A stretch of DNA of 43,760 nucleotides. Origin: Candidatus Peregrinibacteria bacterium Greene0416_19. Lineage in GTDB: Bacteria > Patescibacteriota > Gracilibacteria > Peribacterales > Peribacteraceae. How positions within the stretch are numbered: the stretch's first letter is position 1; each line of letters begins with the position of its first letter. Shown here piece by piece: positions 1 to 6,807 of this stretch. Made by a program: the position numbers and the translations under genes. Below the pieces are notes generated by a model that made no database searches, was not told the origin of the DNA, and saw only the letters and a list, made by a program, of their open reading frames with translations. Where the stretch lies: assembly GCA_007375735.1 (NCBI GenBank), contig VMEW01000012.1, forward strand, positions 1 through 43,760. The letters run 5' to 3'.

Positions 1-11
1 TGGGAGGCACT

Positions 12-170
12 GAGCAGAACACCCAAGAAAGGGCACCCTGCTCGGCGTACCCAACGTTGTCCGCGCAGGTTTCCCTATCGCAGCAGAGCGCTGACCGAGG
101 CAAGATGCCCCTTTCTGCTCTGCTCGTAGAGAAAACTACGACAATAAAGTCTGCGAGACGTTGGGTACGC
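12..170 (+). ncRNA. Candidate structured RNA or DNA element (nested inverted repeats)
   Basis: No convincing gene lies here, but the segment is dense in complementary arms. A first hairpin pairs 12-17 with 38-43. Next comes a perfect 13-bp stem, 45-57 with 158-170, continued by 64-68 with 151-155. It encloses two hairpins: 82-89 with 117-124 (8 bp), and 125-129 with 136-140 with loop AGAAAA. Together these give a three-way-junction fold. I do not recognise it as tmRNA, SRP RNA, RNase P RNA or 6S RNA. It could equally be a DNA site of the adjacent mobile-looking genes. The strand is a guess, and the window edge may cut the element. Confidence 0.4.
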
Positions 171-207
171 GGCGATTCTATCAGAACTTCAGTTTGTGTG
201 CAGGAAA

Positions 208-216
208 TGTTAGAAT
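208..216 (+). promoter_or_regulatory. Extended -10 promoter of the 226 gene
   Basis: TGTTAGAAT ends 9 bases before the ATG at 226. This matches the extended -10 pattern seen before many genes of the window, and no -35 box is evident. The leader would be only a few bases. Confidence 0.5.
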
Positions 217-225
217 TTAGGCAAT

Positions 226-963
226 ATGAGTATGAGCATTCTGCATATCCCCATGACGGAGAAAATCCGTCAGATCGCGAGAATCATTCTCGATCAATTA
301 GACCTTTGTGAAGGAGAAAGTATGTTTATTGATGCGGAGATTTTTTTTAGTAATTTCGCATGGCTTTCGAAAAGTGAACTCAAGAATATTTTGACCAAAC
401 TAGAAAACGAAAAGGCCATCGAATATGAATGGCACTACAAGGGTATGGGATTGTTTGGTCAGCCTTATAATGGGCGAACTGAAATGTATTCAGTTTCAGA
501 TATTCAGGAAGCGAGGGACCATGAATTTGATTTTGTTGGGATTTCTTGCAAGCCAAACGTGGAAAAACTGCAAAAGTACCTTGAAGAAGCAAATGAGCCG
601 AGTATTGAAAAGCAAGAATACGAGAAATTTCCTAATTGGGAGGGGACTCAAATCTTGGAATATCGACGCGCAGAAAGAAAACTGATCGTTGATGGGATTC
701 CATATATTGTTCCAAAGAATCCTGCTATCCAGCGAGAGGTACTCCTAGAGCTTGCAGTTAAAAATGGTGGAAGCTGGGTTGCTCAAGCACGATGGATGGA
801 AGTTCTCGAAAAGGAACAGTCCCCTTCCAAAGCTGACGATGAAAACCGCGCATTTAGAGGGGTGCATGAACGTTTAAAGGGAGAACTGGAAAAAACACTT
901 AAACAATCCAATGTCCTGGAGTGGAAAACAAAAGCAGTTCGTATTCGGAAGAAAAGTAATTGA
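226..963 (+). CDS. Hypothetical protein, AT-rich orphan
   Basis: The 245-residue soluble protein belongs to no family I recognise. The N-terminal 65 residues look like a helical winged-helix segment. The C-terminal part (about 155-240) has a pattern of hydrophobic helices followed by a lysine/arginine-rich end, which could be a second winged helix, so nucleic-acid binding is a possible but unproven role. The start at 226 follows an extended -10 closely. Base composition is distinctly AT-richer than the genes after 6200, consistent with recent acquisition. It stands alone, followed by a gap before the replication-like cluster. Confidence 0.7.
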   Translation: MSMSILHIPMTEKIRQIARIILDQLDLCEGESMFIDAEIFFSNFAWLSKSELKNILTKLENEKAIEYEWHYKGMGLFGQPYNGRTEMYSVSDIQEARDHEFDFVGISCKPNVEKLQKYLEEANEPSIEKQEYEKFPNWEGTQILEYRRAERKLIVDGIPYIVPKNPAIQREVLLELAVKNGGSWVAQARWMEVLEKEQSPSKADDENRAFRGVHERLKGELEKTLKQSNVLEWKTKAVRIRKKSN

Positions 964-1077
964 CTCCATGATCCGCATCCGTACGTAAGTGTACGAATAC
1001 GTACCTCTCTTTGATGCACAGCTTATTACGCTCCCCCATGAGCCGTTTTCAACGTGCTCCATTTCCCCCTTATTCTT

Positions 1078-1320
1078 ATGAACCAGGAGTACCTTGAACT
1101 CACAGACATCTACGCCGCAGCCTTCCTCATCTCCCAAGGAGTCCAGTTGGAAGGAACAGAGAGATCGTCAGACGGCCGAGTCCGATTCATTCTCCGACGG
1201 ACGGAGGGCATGGACGAATTGCTTCAGGCCTATTGGAGCAATAGTCCTGTCTCTGCCGTGCCCGCGCAGCTCTATAGCTCCCTGAAATACCTCAAGAGCT
1301 TAATCCATTCCCGTCCATGA
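1078..1320 (+). CDS. Small DUF5659-like protein
   Basis: This 80-residue protein opens with a stretch on the pattern LELTDIYAAAFLISQG and then a short basic beta segment (RVRFILRR). That resembles the DUF5659 family, small proteins often found next to phage-like or plasmid-like replication genes; the function is unknown. I chose ATG 1078 rather than the in-frame GTG at 1054 because the similarity begins at the downstream Met. It is the first of a same-strand series leading into the Toprim/ATPase gene, so a role with the element is likely by context only. Confidence 0.6.
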   Translation: MNQEYLELTDIYAAAFLISQGVQLEGTERSSDGRVRFILRRTEGMDELLQAYWSNSPVSAVPAQLYSSLKYLKSLIHSRP

Positions 1321-1381
1321 TCCGCCCCTCTTTCAGCTGTGGGTTTTGGGCGAACCTCGGACAAAGGGAAAGAGCCCCTCC

Positions 1382-1597
1382 ATGACGCGGATGGCTTGGT
1401 ATCCGCGCTGCACGGATTGCAGCTTTTCCCCTATTGAGCACATGGATTTTATCAGCAAACACCACTGGCAACCACAAGATTATTCTGCAAATCGGCCTGC
1501 AATGGAGCAGGCGCTTACTCGATTGGCTACCGCATGGGGGGCCACCTTGATCCTTGAGCCAGAAAACAGCGTCTTCTTCGACAAGCCGCAGCTATGA
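1382..1597 (+). CDS. Small hypothetical protein coupled to the CHC2-like gene
   Basis: The protein has about 71 residues if it starts at ATG 1382; an in-frame upstream ATG at 1346 is possible. It has a Cys-x2-Cys pair (PRCTDCSF) near the N-terminus and no other recognised feature. Its stop codon overlaps the next start as ATGA (1594-1597), which supports translation and coupling with the following primase-like genes. Function unknown. Confidence 0.5.
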   Translation: MTRMAWYPRCTDCSFSPIEHMDFISKHHWQPQDYSANRPAMEQALTRLATAWGATLILEPENSVFFDKPQL

Positions 1598-1872
1598 AAC
1601 ACGACTTCACCAGACTGCGGCAAATCCCCATCCTGAATGTAGCTCATGCCCTTGGCATGGAGCTGGCACGGACAGGTGGCGATACCTATAACAGGCGTGA
1701 GGGAAGGAAGATTTCCTCCCTCACGCTGTTCTCCAAGACGAATACCTTTTACCGTTTCTCGGGCAAAACAGCAGGCGGAGTGTGTGGCGGGTCTGTCATC
1801 GACCTTGTGATGCACGTCCGCGACTGCTCCCTCCGAGAGGCGACTGATTTCCTTACCTCTCATTTTTTATGA
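1594..1872 (+). CDS. CHC2-type primase zinc-finger-like protein lacking zinc ligands
   Basis: The 92 residues follow the pattern of the DnaG N-terminal CHC2 domain. An opening segment IPILNVAHALGMEL is followed by a central beta region, then GGSVIDLVMHVRDCSLREA, which parallels the GGDVIDFVMxxExxSFxEA signature of primases. The Cys-His-Cys-Cys zinc ligands are not present; only a lone Cys in GGVCGG remains near the expected place. The gene overlaps both neighbours by ATGA (1594-1597 and 1869-1872). With the following Toprim protein it looks like a primase split into two polypeptides. Template recognition is the family role; here it is inferred from fold similarity only. Confidence 0.6.
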   Translation: MKHDFTRLRQIPILNVAHALGMELARTGGDTYNRREGRKISSLTLFSKTNTFYRFSGKTAGGVCGGSVIDLVMHVRDCSLREATDFLTSHFL

Positions 1873-3833
1873 ATATCACAAAAGAAGATATTGTGAAGTA
1901 CAAAGCAGCACTGCCGCCGGAGATCAAACAGTACCTCATCGACCGCTGCATAGGCGCTGACATGATCGACGCGCTCGACATCGGATGGATGAAACACAAG
2001 AAGCAGGACTGGATCGTCTTTCCGATATACGACCGCAATGGCGACCTGCTCTTTCTGAAGTTGAAACGACCGCCCGACGCCCCTGCGACACAGCCGAAAT
2101 ACTTGGTATATCCCAAAGGAACAACGGCCTGCCTCTATCCGCTTCCGTACCTAACGCCAGCCTGTGACCGCATTGTCATTTGTGAAGGAGAGCCTGATGC
2201 GCTCGTTCTTCTTTCGCATGAAGTGTATGCGATCACTTCCACCGCTGGCGCGGGGACTTTGCACGAAGAGTGGCTGAAGGAGATCCCTCAGAACATGGTC
2301 GTAACGTTCTGTTTCGACCTCGACGAGGGCGGCAGACTAGGAATGCAGAAGGGACTTGATCTCGTGTACGACAGGCGACCCGACATTGATCTGCGGTATA
2401 TCACGCTTCCATCAGTCCTAGGCGAGGGCGGGGACATCACAGATTTCTTCCAACGTGCCAAGACAGAGGGCGTTGACGCCGTTACAGCCCTATTTGCGCT
2501 GGAAGCCCCCTACAAGCCTACAAATGACGCTGGATGGGAGAGCAAGCGCAGCCTGCAAGTCATCGCACCGCGCAAGGCAAGGACGTTTTCCGACTGGAAA
2601 ACGGTGATCCAAAAGAACTTCCCCGACCTGCTAGCCGCAGCCGAGGCGTTGCTGAGTGTTACATGCCAGCTTCTCATTCAGGACATCAGCAACTGTTTTG
2701 CACTCGTTCTCGTGGACGTGCCGAGCGCGGGCAAGACCATCGTCATCAACTTCTTCGACCGCATCAGCGGAATCACATACTCCTCGGATTCGTTCACTCC
2801 AGCTTCATTCGTTTCGAACGCAGCGAATATCCCCAAGGAGAAGCTGGCGGAAATCGACCTGCTCCCGCGCATACGTCACAAGACGTTTTTATTCCGGGAC
2901 CTCGCCACCATTTTCTCGAACCGAGAGGACGACCTGCTGAAGAATCTCGGCATTCTCACGCGTGTGCTCGATGGGGAGGGGTTCGCTACAGATTCGGGTT
3001 TGCATGGGAGACGTGAACTGGTGGGCGACTATCTGTTTATGTTCGTTGCAGGCTCTACTCCTATTCAACCACGAGTCTGGAAGGCGATGGGAACCCTCGG
3101 ACCGAGAATCTTCTTTCTCGGCCTGCACACACGGGATAAGTCCGAAGATGAACTCACAGATCAATTGCAGGACGATGCGTACAAAGTGAAAGAGCTTGCC
3201 TGCCGAGAAATCACCCAGGACTTCCTCCGCACGTTGTGGCAGACGCACAAAGAAGGAATGAAGTGGAATAAAAAGGAAGACTCCAAGGAGTGTCTCAAAG
3301 TCATTGTGCGATGTGCCAAGCTCCTCGCACGATTGCGTGGGCAGGTACAGATTCACCGGGATCGGATGGATTCAGAGGGCAAGGAATACGTCTATACGGT
3401 GCCCGTTGTCGAAAAGCCAGATCGGATCAATCAATGCCTCTACAACTTCGCACGAGGGCATGCGATAGCAATGGGGAGGACGCAAATCTCAGAAGAAGAT
3501 ATGCACCTTGTCGTCCTGCTTGCTTTTGACTCTGCCCCTGGGCATCGGTCAAAGCTCATGCACAAACTCATCGAGTCCAACGGTGAGTTGCGGACCGATA
3601 ACGTTGAGAAATTCCTCGGTTGTTCTGATGAAACTGCGCGGAAGGAGATGAAGACGCTTTGTGTGCTTGGGATTTGCAAGGAATTTGAAGGCAGCACCTT
3701 CGAGCCGCAATTGCATATCCGTCTCGCCGAAGATCTCCGCTGGTTCTTGAGCGACGAATGTAGGAAATTCCTTCGCACAGCGTCGAATCATCTTGGAGGT
3801 TCTCCAAGCGAATCTGACCCCGCGAGCGCCTAA
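1869..3833 (+). CDS. Toprim domain plus helicase-like ATPase (mobile-element replication protein)
   Basis: This 654-residue protein appears to join a primase-type Toprim domain to an AAA-like ATPase. The Toprim glutamate motif is IVICEGEPDAL at about residues 100-110, and the acidic motif is CFDLDEGG near 147. A P-loop-like VDVPSAGKT sits near 285 and is degenerate because the usual leading Gly/Ala is missing. A segment around 335-400 (KTFLFRDL, TRVLDGEG, FMFVAGSTP) matches ATPases of phage and integrated-element replication proteins. The C-terminus (about 560-625) has a winged-helix pattern. The start overlaps the previous stop as ATGA. It probably drives replication of an integrated element, together with the CHC2-like partner. 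A second, standard DnaG is encoded at 30509. Confidence 0.75.
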   Translation: MNITKEDIVKYKAALPPEIKQYLIDRCIGADMIDALDIGWMKHKKQDWIVFPIYDRNGDLLFLKLKRPPDAPATQPKYLVYPKGTTACLYPLPYLTPACDRIVICEGEPDALVLLSHEVYAITSTAGAGTLHEEWLKEIPQNMVVTFCFDLDEGGRLGMQKGLDLVYDRRPDIDLRYITLPSVLGEGGDITDFFQRAKTEGVDAVTALFALEAPYKPTNDAGWESKRSLQVIAPRKARTFSDWKTVIQKNFPDLLAAAEALLSVTCQLLIQDISNCFALVLVDVPSAGKTIVINFFDRISGITYSSDSFTPASFVSNAANIPKEKLAEIDLLPRIRHKTFLFRDLATIFSNREDDLLKNLGILTRVLDGEGFATDSGLHGRRELVGDYLFMFVAGSTPIQPRVWKAMGTLGPRIFFLGLHTRDKSEDELTDQLQDDAYKVKELACREITQDFLRTLWQTHKEGMKWNKKEDSKECLKVIVRCAKLLARLRGQVQIHRDRMDSEGKEYVYTVPVVEKPDRINQCLYNFARGHAIAMGRTQISEEDMHLVVLLAFDSAPGHRSKLMHKLIESNGELRTDNVEKFLGCSDETARKEMKTLCVLGICKEFEGSTFEPQLHIRLAEDLRWFLSDECRKFLRTASNHLGGSPSESDPASA

Positions 3834-3840
3834 CCGAAGT

Positions 3841-4029
3841 ATGGCAACGGCCTTGCCAGCTTCGGCCATACCCGATGGTGAGCGTCATGCCCTGCGCTCG
3901 CCACAAAAGCGCGGACCTAAGCCGCAGCCGATGGTCATGAAGGTCACGTACGTGGCCGCCGAGGGCTGGGACTATAAGCGGGCGATCTATCCCACACTGA
4001 GGGAATGGGGATTCTTTGATAAGCTATGA
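3841..4029 (+). CDS. Small hypothetical protein upstream of the zeta-like kinase
   Basis: A 62-residue reading frame begins at ATG 3841, 8 bases after the Toprim gene stops, and ends in an ATGA overlap with the kinase start at 4026. The middle is proline/lysine-rich (RGPKPQP) and the end is aromatic. No family is recognised. Because it is translationally coupled to a zeta-toxin-like gene it could be the antitoxin, but it does not look like an epsilon or PezA protein. A longer in-frame start at 3793 would overlap the Toprim gene. Confidence 0.4.
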   Translation: MATALPASAIPDGERHALRSPQKRGPKPQPMVMKVTYVAAEGWDYKRAIYPTLREWGFFDKL

Positions 4030-4763
4030 TGCATAATATTCGCATTCAGAATATGATTGATCTCCCTTTCATGCAGCGGGATAGAGCCGTTCAATACATT
4101 CTTGATCACAAAAAAGAACTGATTGAACGCTTTGCGAACGATGTAATTTGCCCCTCTGAGACAACGGAAAATCCAATTTCCATCTTCATGGCCGGTGCAC
4201 CAGGTGCCGGAAAAACAGAGTTCTCAAAATCCCTAATAGCAGATACGGGAATTCGTGTAGTGCGAATCGATGCGGATGAAATTCGTACGTTTTTTCCGTG
4301 GTATGACGGTGAGAATTCCGATGAGGTACAAAAAGGTGCTTTTAGGGGTGTCGATAAGCTCCATGATTACGTGCTGCAAAAGAAAAAGAACGTGATCATC
4401 GATAGTACTTTCACTCCATACCAGCAGGTTGATAAAAATATCCGCCGCTCTCTTGCCGCGAAGCGCTTAATCAAGGTCTACTATCTCTACCAAGATCCAA
4501 TTCTCTCTTGGGAATTCACGAAAATCAGGGCTGTTGAGGAGGGCCGCAGTGTTCCAAAAGACATGTTTATTGATGCCCTTTTTGAATCCAGAGAAAATAT
4601 CTCAAAGGTGAAAGATGTTTTCGGTTCGGACATCAGTTTGGTTATGGTCAAGAAGGACTATACGACAGACCAGGCAGGAGCCATTAAACTCAGTATCAAC
4701 GAGGTTGACGAAGGCTTAGTTATCCCTTATAATAGAGAACAACTGAATGAGCTGTTAACTTGA
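4026..4763 (+). CDS. Zeta-toxin-family P-loop kinase
   Basis: The 245-residue protein has a clean Walker A, GAPGAGKT at 57-64. It is followed by RIDADEIR (80-87), equivalent to the substrate-binding aspartate region of zeta kinases, then a VIIDSTFTP strand near 119, and a later arginine-bearing RAVEEGRS. Zeta toxins phosphorylate UDP-N-acetylglucosamine and so block peptidoglycan synthesis; related AAA_33 kinases act on other small molecules. The start overlaps the preceding small gene (ATGA), and a 51-codon basic ORF follows. No typical epsilon antitoxin is visible. Composition is AT-rich, like the rest of the island. Toxin function is inferred from the family. Confidence 0.75.
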   Translation: MMHNIRIQNMIDLPFMQRDRAVQYILDHKKELIERFANDVICPSETTENPISIFMAGAPGAGKTEFSKSLIADTGIRVVRIDADEIRTFFPWYDGENSDEVQKGAFRGVDKLHDYVLQKKKNVIIDSTFTPYQQVDKNIRRSLAAKRLIKVYYLYQDPILSWEFTKIRAVEEGRSVPKDMFIDALFESRENISKVKDVFGSDISLVMVKKDYTTDQAGAIKLSINEVDEGLVIPYNREQLNELLT

Positions 4764-4802
4764 TACCAAAATCAATCAGGATCATCATTCCTCTTTACCA
4801 TC

Positions 4803-4958
4803 ATGCCAAAGATGAAAGCACCAGATCTGGCGAATCTCTCTTCAAGGGACGAAAAGCGGCTCGTTAAACGAGTCGTTCGCAAGGCGAACCAGATGCAGCG
4901 AGATTTGGTGAAACGTTCTGAGAGTTCTGATAATTGTGATTGTGGTCATCAAAGATGA
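4803..4958 (+). CDS. Possible 51-residue basic protein
   Basis: A short frame from ATG 4803 to TGA 4956-4958 encodes a lysine/arginine-rich helical peptide (for example RLVKRVVRKANQMQRD) ending in a Cys-Asp-Cys. It sits between the zeta-like kinase and tRNA-Arg on the same strand. No family is recognised and coding is uncertain. It is a second candidate for a kinase partner. Confidence 0.35.
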   Translation: MPKMKAPDLANLSSRDEKRLVKRVVRKANQMQRDLVKRSESSDNCDCGHQR

Positions 4959-4972
4959 CAGGGGTCCATCGT

Positions 4973-5048
4973 GCCCCTGTAAGCTAATCGGATAAACTGG
5001 AAGGCTTCTATCCTTCCTTTGCTGGTTCGAGTCCAGCCAGGGGCACCA
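4973..5048 (+). tRNA. tRNA-Arg (anticodon TCT)
   Basis: A full cloverleaf can be drawn. The acceptor stem pairs GCCCCTG (4973-4979) with CAGGGGC (5038-5044), then discriminator A and an encoded CCA at 5046-5048. The anticodon arm is GAAGG (5000-5004) with CCTTC (5012-5016), loop CTTCTAT, anticodon TCT at 5007-5009. The T arm is GCTGG/CCAGC (5021-5037) with loop TTCGAGT. The D stem contains one mismatch. It reads AGA codons. The tRNA lies at the edge of the AT-rich island, a common integration target, but I found no second copy of its 3' end. Confidence 0.93.
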
Positions 5049-5182
5049 ATTCAAGCCTCTTCGCGCGTTCAAGCACATTCATCCCCATCTTCCACTGATT
5101 GTTCCCAAGGAATTGAATGCGAGTTTTGAATCCAAACAAATAGTAACCTTGCTCAGCGCTCGCCCCATTTCCGGTCTTAGGT

Positions 5183-5188
5183 TATTAT
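5183..5188 (+). promoter_or_regulatory. -10 box (TATTAT) of the 5196 gene
   Basis: TATTAT ends 7 bases before ATG 5196, placing the expected transcription start at or beside the start codon. Confidence 0.5.
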
Positions 5189-5195
5189 CGCAAGT

Positions 5196-5465
5196 ATGAC
5201 TACTTTCAAAGATTGTGAAGGTGCCAGGCGGGAGAGAACAAACGCATTGACCGATGCGTTTCAGACTCTGGTAAAAATTGAGCAAGCCGCTCAATCAGGA
5301 AGGCCAGAGGAAATTCCGACTTTAGTTGCAATCGCGAAAGGCCAAGTATCAGAGCTTATGGATGCTGCAACTCATGCAGGCAACGTTCATGCCATGCTCG
5401 AGAGGGGAGACGCTCAAGAAGCAAACGAAATGGCGATTTTTCAAAATACTGCTAGCCATGTTTGA
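5196..5465 (+). CDS. Hypothetical protein, 89 residues
   Basis: This small, probably all-helical soluble protein belongs to no family I recognise. It is preceded by a -10 box at the leaderless distance, and its TGA overlaps the ATG of the acetyltransferase by one base (TGATG at 5463-5467). The two are therefore likely co-translated. It could be an antitoxin-like partner of the acetyltransferase, as in two-gene GNAT toxin modules, but no DNA-binding motif is obvious and this is speculation. Confidence 0.6.
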   Translation: MTTFKDCEGARRERTNALTDAFQTLVKIEQAAQSGRPEEIPTLVAIAKGQVSELMDAATHAGNVHAMLERGDAQEANEMAIFQNTASHV

Positions 5466-5998
5466 TGAGCATCGACAAAGAGTTTGAAGGCCTAAAAGAG
5501 TTACCGGAACCCGTCCCGTATTCTGACGAATACAGGAATGACACAACTCGTTTCATTCTCCATATCCTTGAAGATGAGTTCGGTCTCAAAGGCATTGATC
5601 GTCCAGACCTTAACAATATTGCCGGCGCGTATCAAAGCGATGGTGGCAATTTCTGGTTGTTGAAGGTGGATGACGAAATTGTGGGTACCATAGCCTTAAG
5701 GAATTATGGCAATGGATGTGGTTATTTGAAGCGCATGTACGTTGCGGAGAACATGAGGCGGAAAGGAATTGCAAAACATCTGCTTACCACTCTTCTAACA
5801 TATGCCAGACAGCATGGATATACAGAACTTTACCTCGGCACTGTCGGAGAGATGGATGCTGCTATCAAGTTCTACCAAAGTCAGGGCTTCCAGAGAATCA
5901 AAGCTCTGCCAGAGGGTATGCCTGAATGTGGAGATTCCGTTTTCTTCAAGTTCGATCTCTATTCCTCGCGACACATTCAAAAGGCTCTGGAGCAGTAG
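5465..5998 (+). CDS. GNAT-family N-acetyltransferase
   Basis: The 177-residue protein has the acetyl-CoA-binding core of GNAT enzymes: LKRMYVAENMRRKGIAKHLL around residues 83-102, with the R/Q-x-x-G-x-A-like turn, followed by AIKFYQSQGFQRI near 138-150. It would transfer an acetyl group from acetyl-CoA to an unidentified amine. The start overlaps the preceding stop; an in-frame TTG at 5462 is less likely. The GNAT domain ends near FKFDL. The last residues (SSRHIQKALEQ) look like the beginning of a HicA toxin, whose remainder continues in another frame, so the end of this gene is probably a junction. Confidence 0.85.
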   Translation: MSIDKEFEGLKELPEPVPYSDEYRNDTTRFILHILEDEFGLKGIDRPDLNNIAGAYQSDGGNFWLLKVDDEIVGTIALRNYGNGCGYLKRMYVAENMRRKGIAKHLLTTLLTYARQHGYTELYLGTVGEMDAAIKFYQSQGFQRIKALPEGMPECGDSVFFKFDLYSSRHIQKALEQ

Positions 5999-6162
5999 GG
6001 TTTTCCGTCGTGTCTCAGAAAGGGAGCCACACCAAACTTCGGAAGATCAGTCAGGAGACTCTCATGGTGATTCTTCCGTCAAACAGGAAGGAAGTCCCGC
6101 ACGGGACCTTCCGCTCGATTCTGCGTCAGTCGCGGCTTGGGCCGCAGGTGTTCGGGACGTAG
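5960..6162 (+). pseudogene. Frameshifted hicA-like toxin remnant
   Basis: Downstream of the GNAT stop, in another frame, the DNA encodes GFSVVSQKGSHTKLRK and then GTFRSILRQSRLG. These are the two hallmark segments of HicA mRNA interferases, including the catalytic-type Gly-Ser-His. The expected N-terminal helix, SSRHIQKALEQ, is present just upstream but in the GNAT frame. One base gained or lost around 5993-6000 would restore a contiguous HicA. No hicB antitoxin follows. I infer a decayed, orphan toxin whose start now forms the tail of the acetyltransferase. A sequencing error at this point would give the same picture. Confidence 0.65.
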
Positions 6163-6203
6163 CCAGACGGTCGTGGGGTCAAACAACCCATCGTTCACGG
6201 AGT

Positions 6204-6223
6204 GCGCCCCGCGCGCGGGGCGC
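6204..6223 (+). terminator. GC-rich palindrome, probable terminator
   Basis: A perfect 20-base palindrome (GCGCCCC then GCGCGC then GGGGCGC) is followed by CCTTTCG. It lies between the island and the nuclease gene and probably ends upstream transcription. Confidence 0.5.
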
Positions 6224-6241
6224 CCTTTCGTCGTGTCCGGC

Positions 6242-6250
6242 TGCTATACT
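6242..6250 (+). promoter_or_regulatory. Extended -10 promoter of the nuclease gene
   Basis: TGCTATACT lies 17 bases before ATG 6268, with no clear -35. The leader would be about 10 bases and lacks a Shine-Dalgarno. Confidence 0.5.
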
Positions 6251-6267
6251 GTCCGGCCGCATTCACC

Positions 6268-6801
6268 ATGCGTTCGATGTTCACCTTATCAATATCTCGA
6301 ATGATGCGAGTCTCTCTCCTGATCGTATTCCTGCTTCTCTCGGCTTGCAGGCAGGCTGAACCGGTTCCCCCGCAGCCGGCCCAAGTTCTTCCTGGCTTTG
6401 CCCGGGTCTCCCGTGTCATCGACGGCGATACGATCGAGGTGACGCTCCACGATAACGCGACGGAGAAAATCCGCTTCATCGGCATCGACACGCCGGAGAC
6501 GGTGGATCCCCGACAGCCCGTCGAGTGCTTTGGGAAAGAGGCCAGCCGGAACATGCAGTCGCTCGTGGCAGGAAAAGCGGTTCGCCTGGACGCCGATCCC
6601 GCACAGGAACGTGACAGGTACCAACGACTCCTGCGCTATGTTCACGTGGACGACCAGGACATCGGCGCCGCGATGATCCGCGACGGCTACGCCCTCAGCT
6701 ACAAGCGCTACCCGCACCCGCGGCTCGAGGAATACAACGCACTCGAACGATCGGCGCGGGAGGAGGGGAGGGGATTGTGGCGGGCGTGTGCGTCCGAGTG
6801 A
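6268..6801 (+). CDS. Staphylococcal-nuclease-like thermonuclease, lipoprotein
   Basis: The N-terminus is a lipoprotein signal with lipobox LLSAC (Cys about residue 27 from ATG 6268; ATGs at 6301 and 6304 are alternative starts). The mature part is an SNase OB-fold with all catalytic elements: VIDGDT (Asp52), IRFIGIDTPE (Arg69, Asp74, Thr75, Glu77) and RYQRLL (Arg120). Such enzymes cut DNA and RNA in a calcium-dependent way. Anchored outside the membrane, it could degrade environmental nucleic acid for uptake, which would suit an organism with limited nucleotide synthesis, though that is inference. The gene converges on the PKD protein gene with only a few bases between them. Confidence 0.88.
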   Translation: MRSMFTLSISRMMRVSLLIVFLLLSACRQAEPVPPQPAQVLPGFARVSRVIDGDTIEVTLHDNATEKIRFIGIDTPETVDPRQPVECFGKEASRNMQSLVAGKAVRLDADPAQERDRYQRLLRYVHVDDQDIGAAMIRDGYALSYKRYPHPRLEEYNALERSAREEGRGLWRACASE

Positions 6802-6807
6802 GCAACA

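Noticed and set aside
57..311. An 84-codon open frame on the + strand before the 226 gene
   Set aside because: It runs through the nested inverted repeats and overlaps the better-supported 226 gene in another frame; no homology.
4973..5048. The tRNA-Arg as a proven attachment site for the island
   Set aside because: I found no direct repeat of its 3' end elsewhere in the window, no integrase gene is visible, and the mobile-type genes lie on the 5' side.
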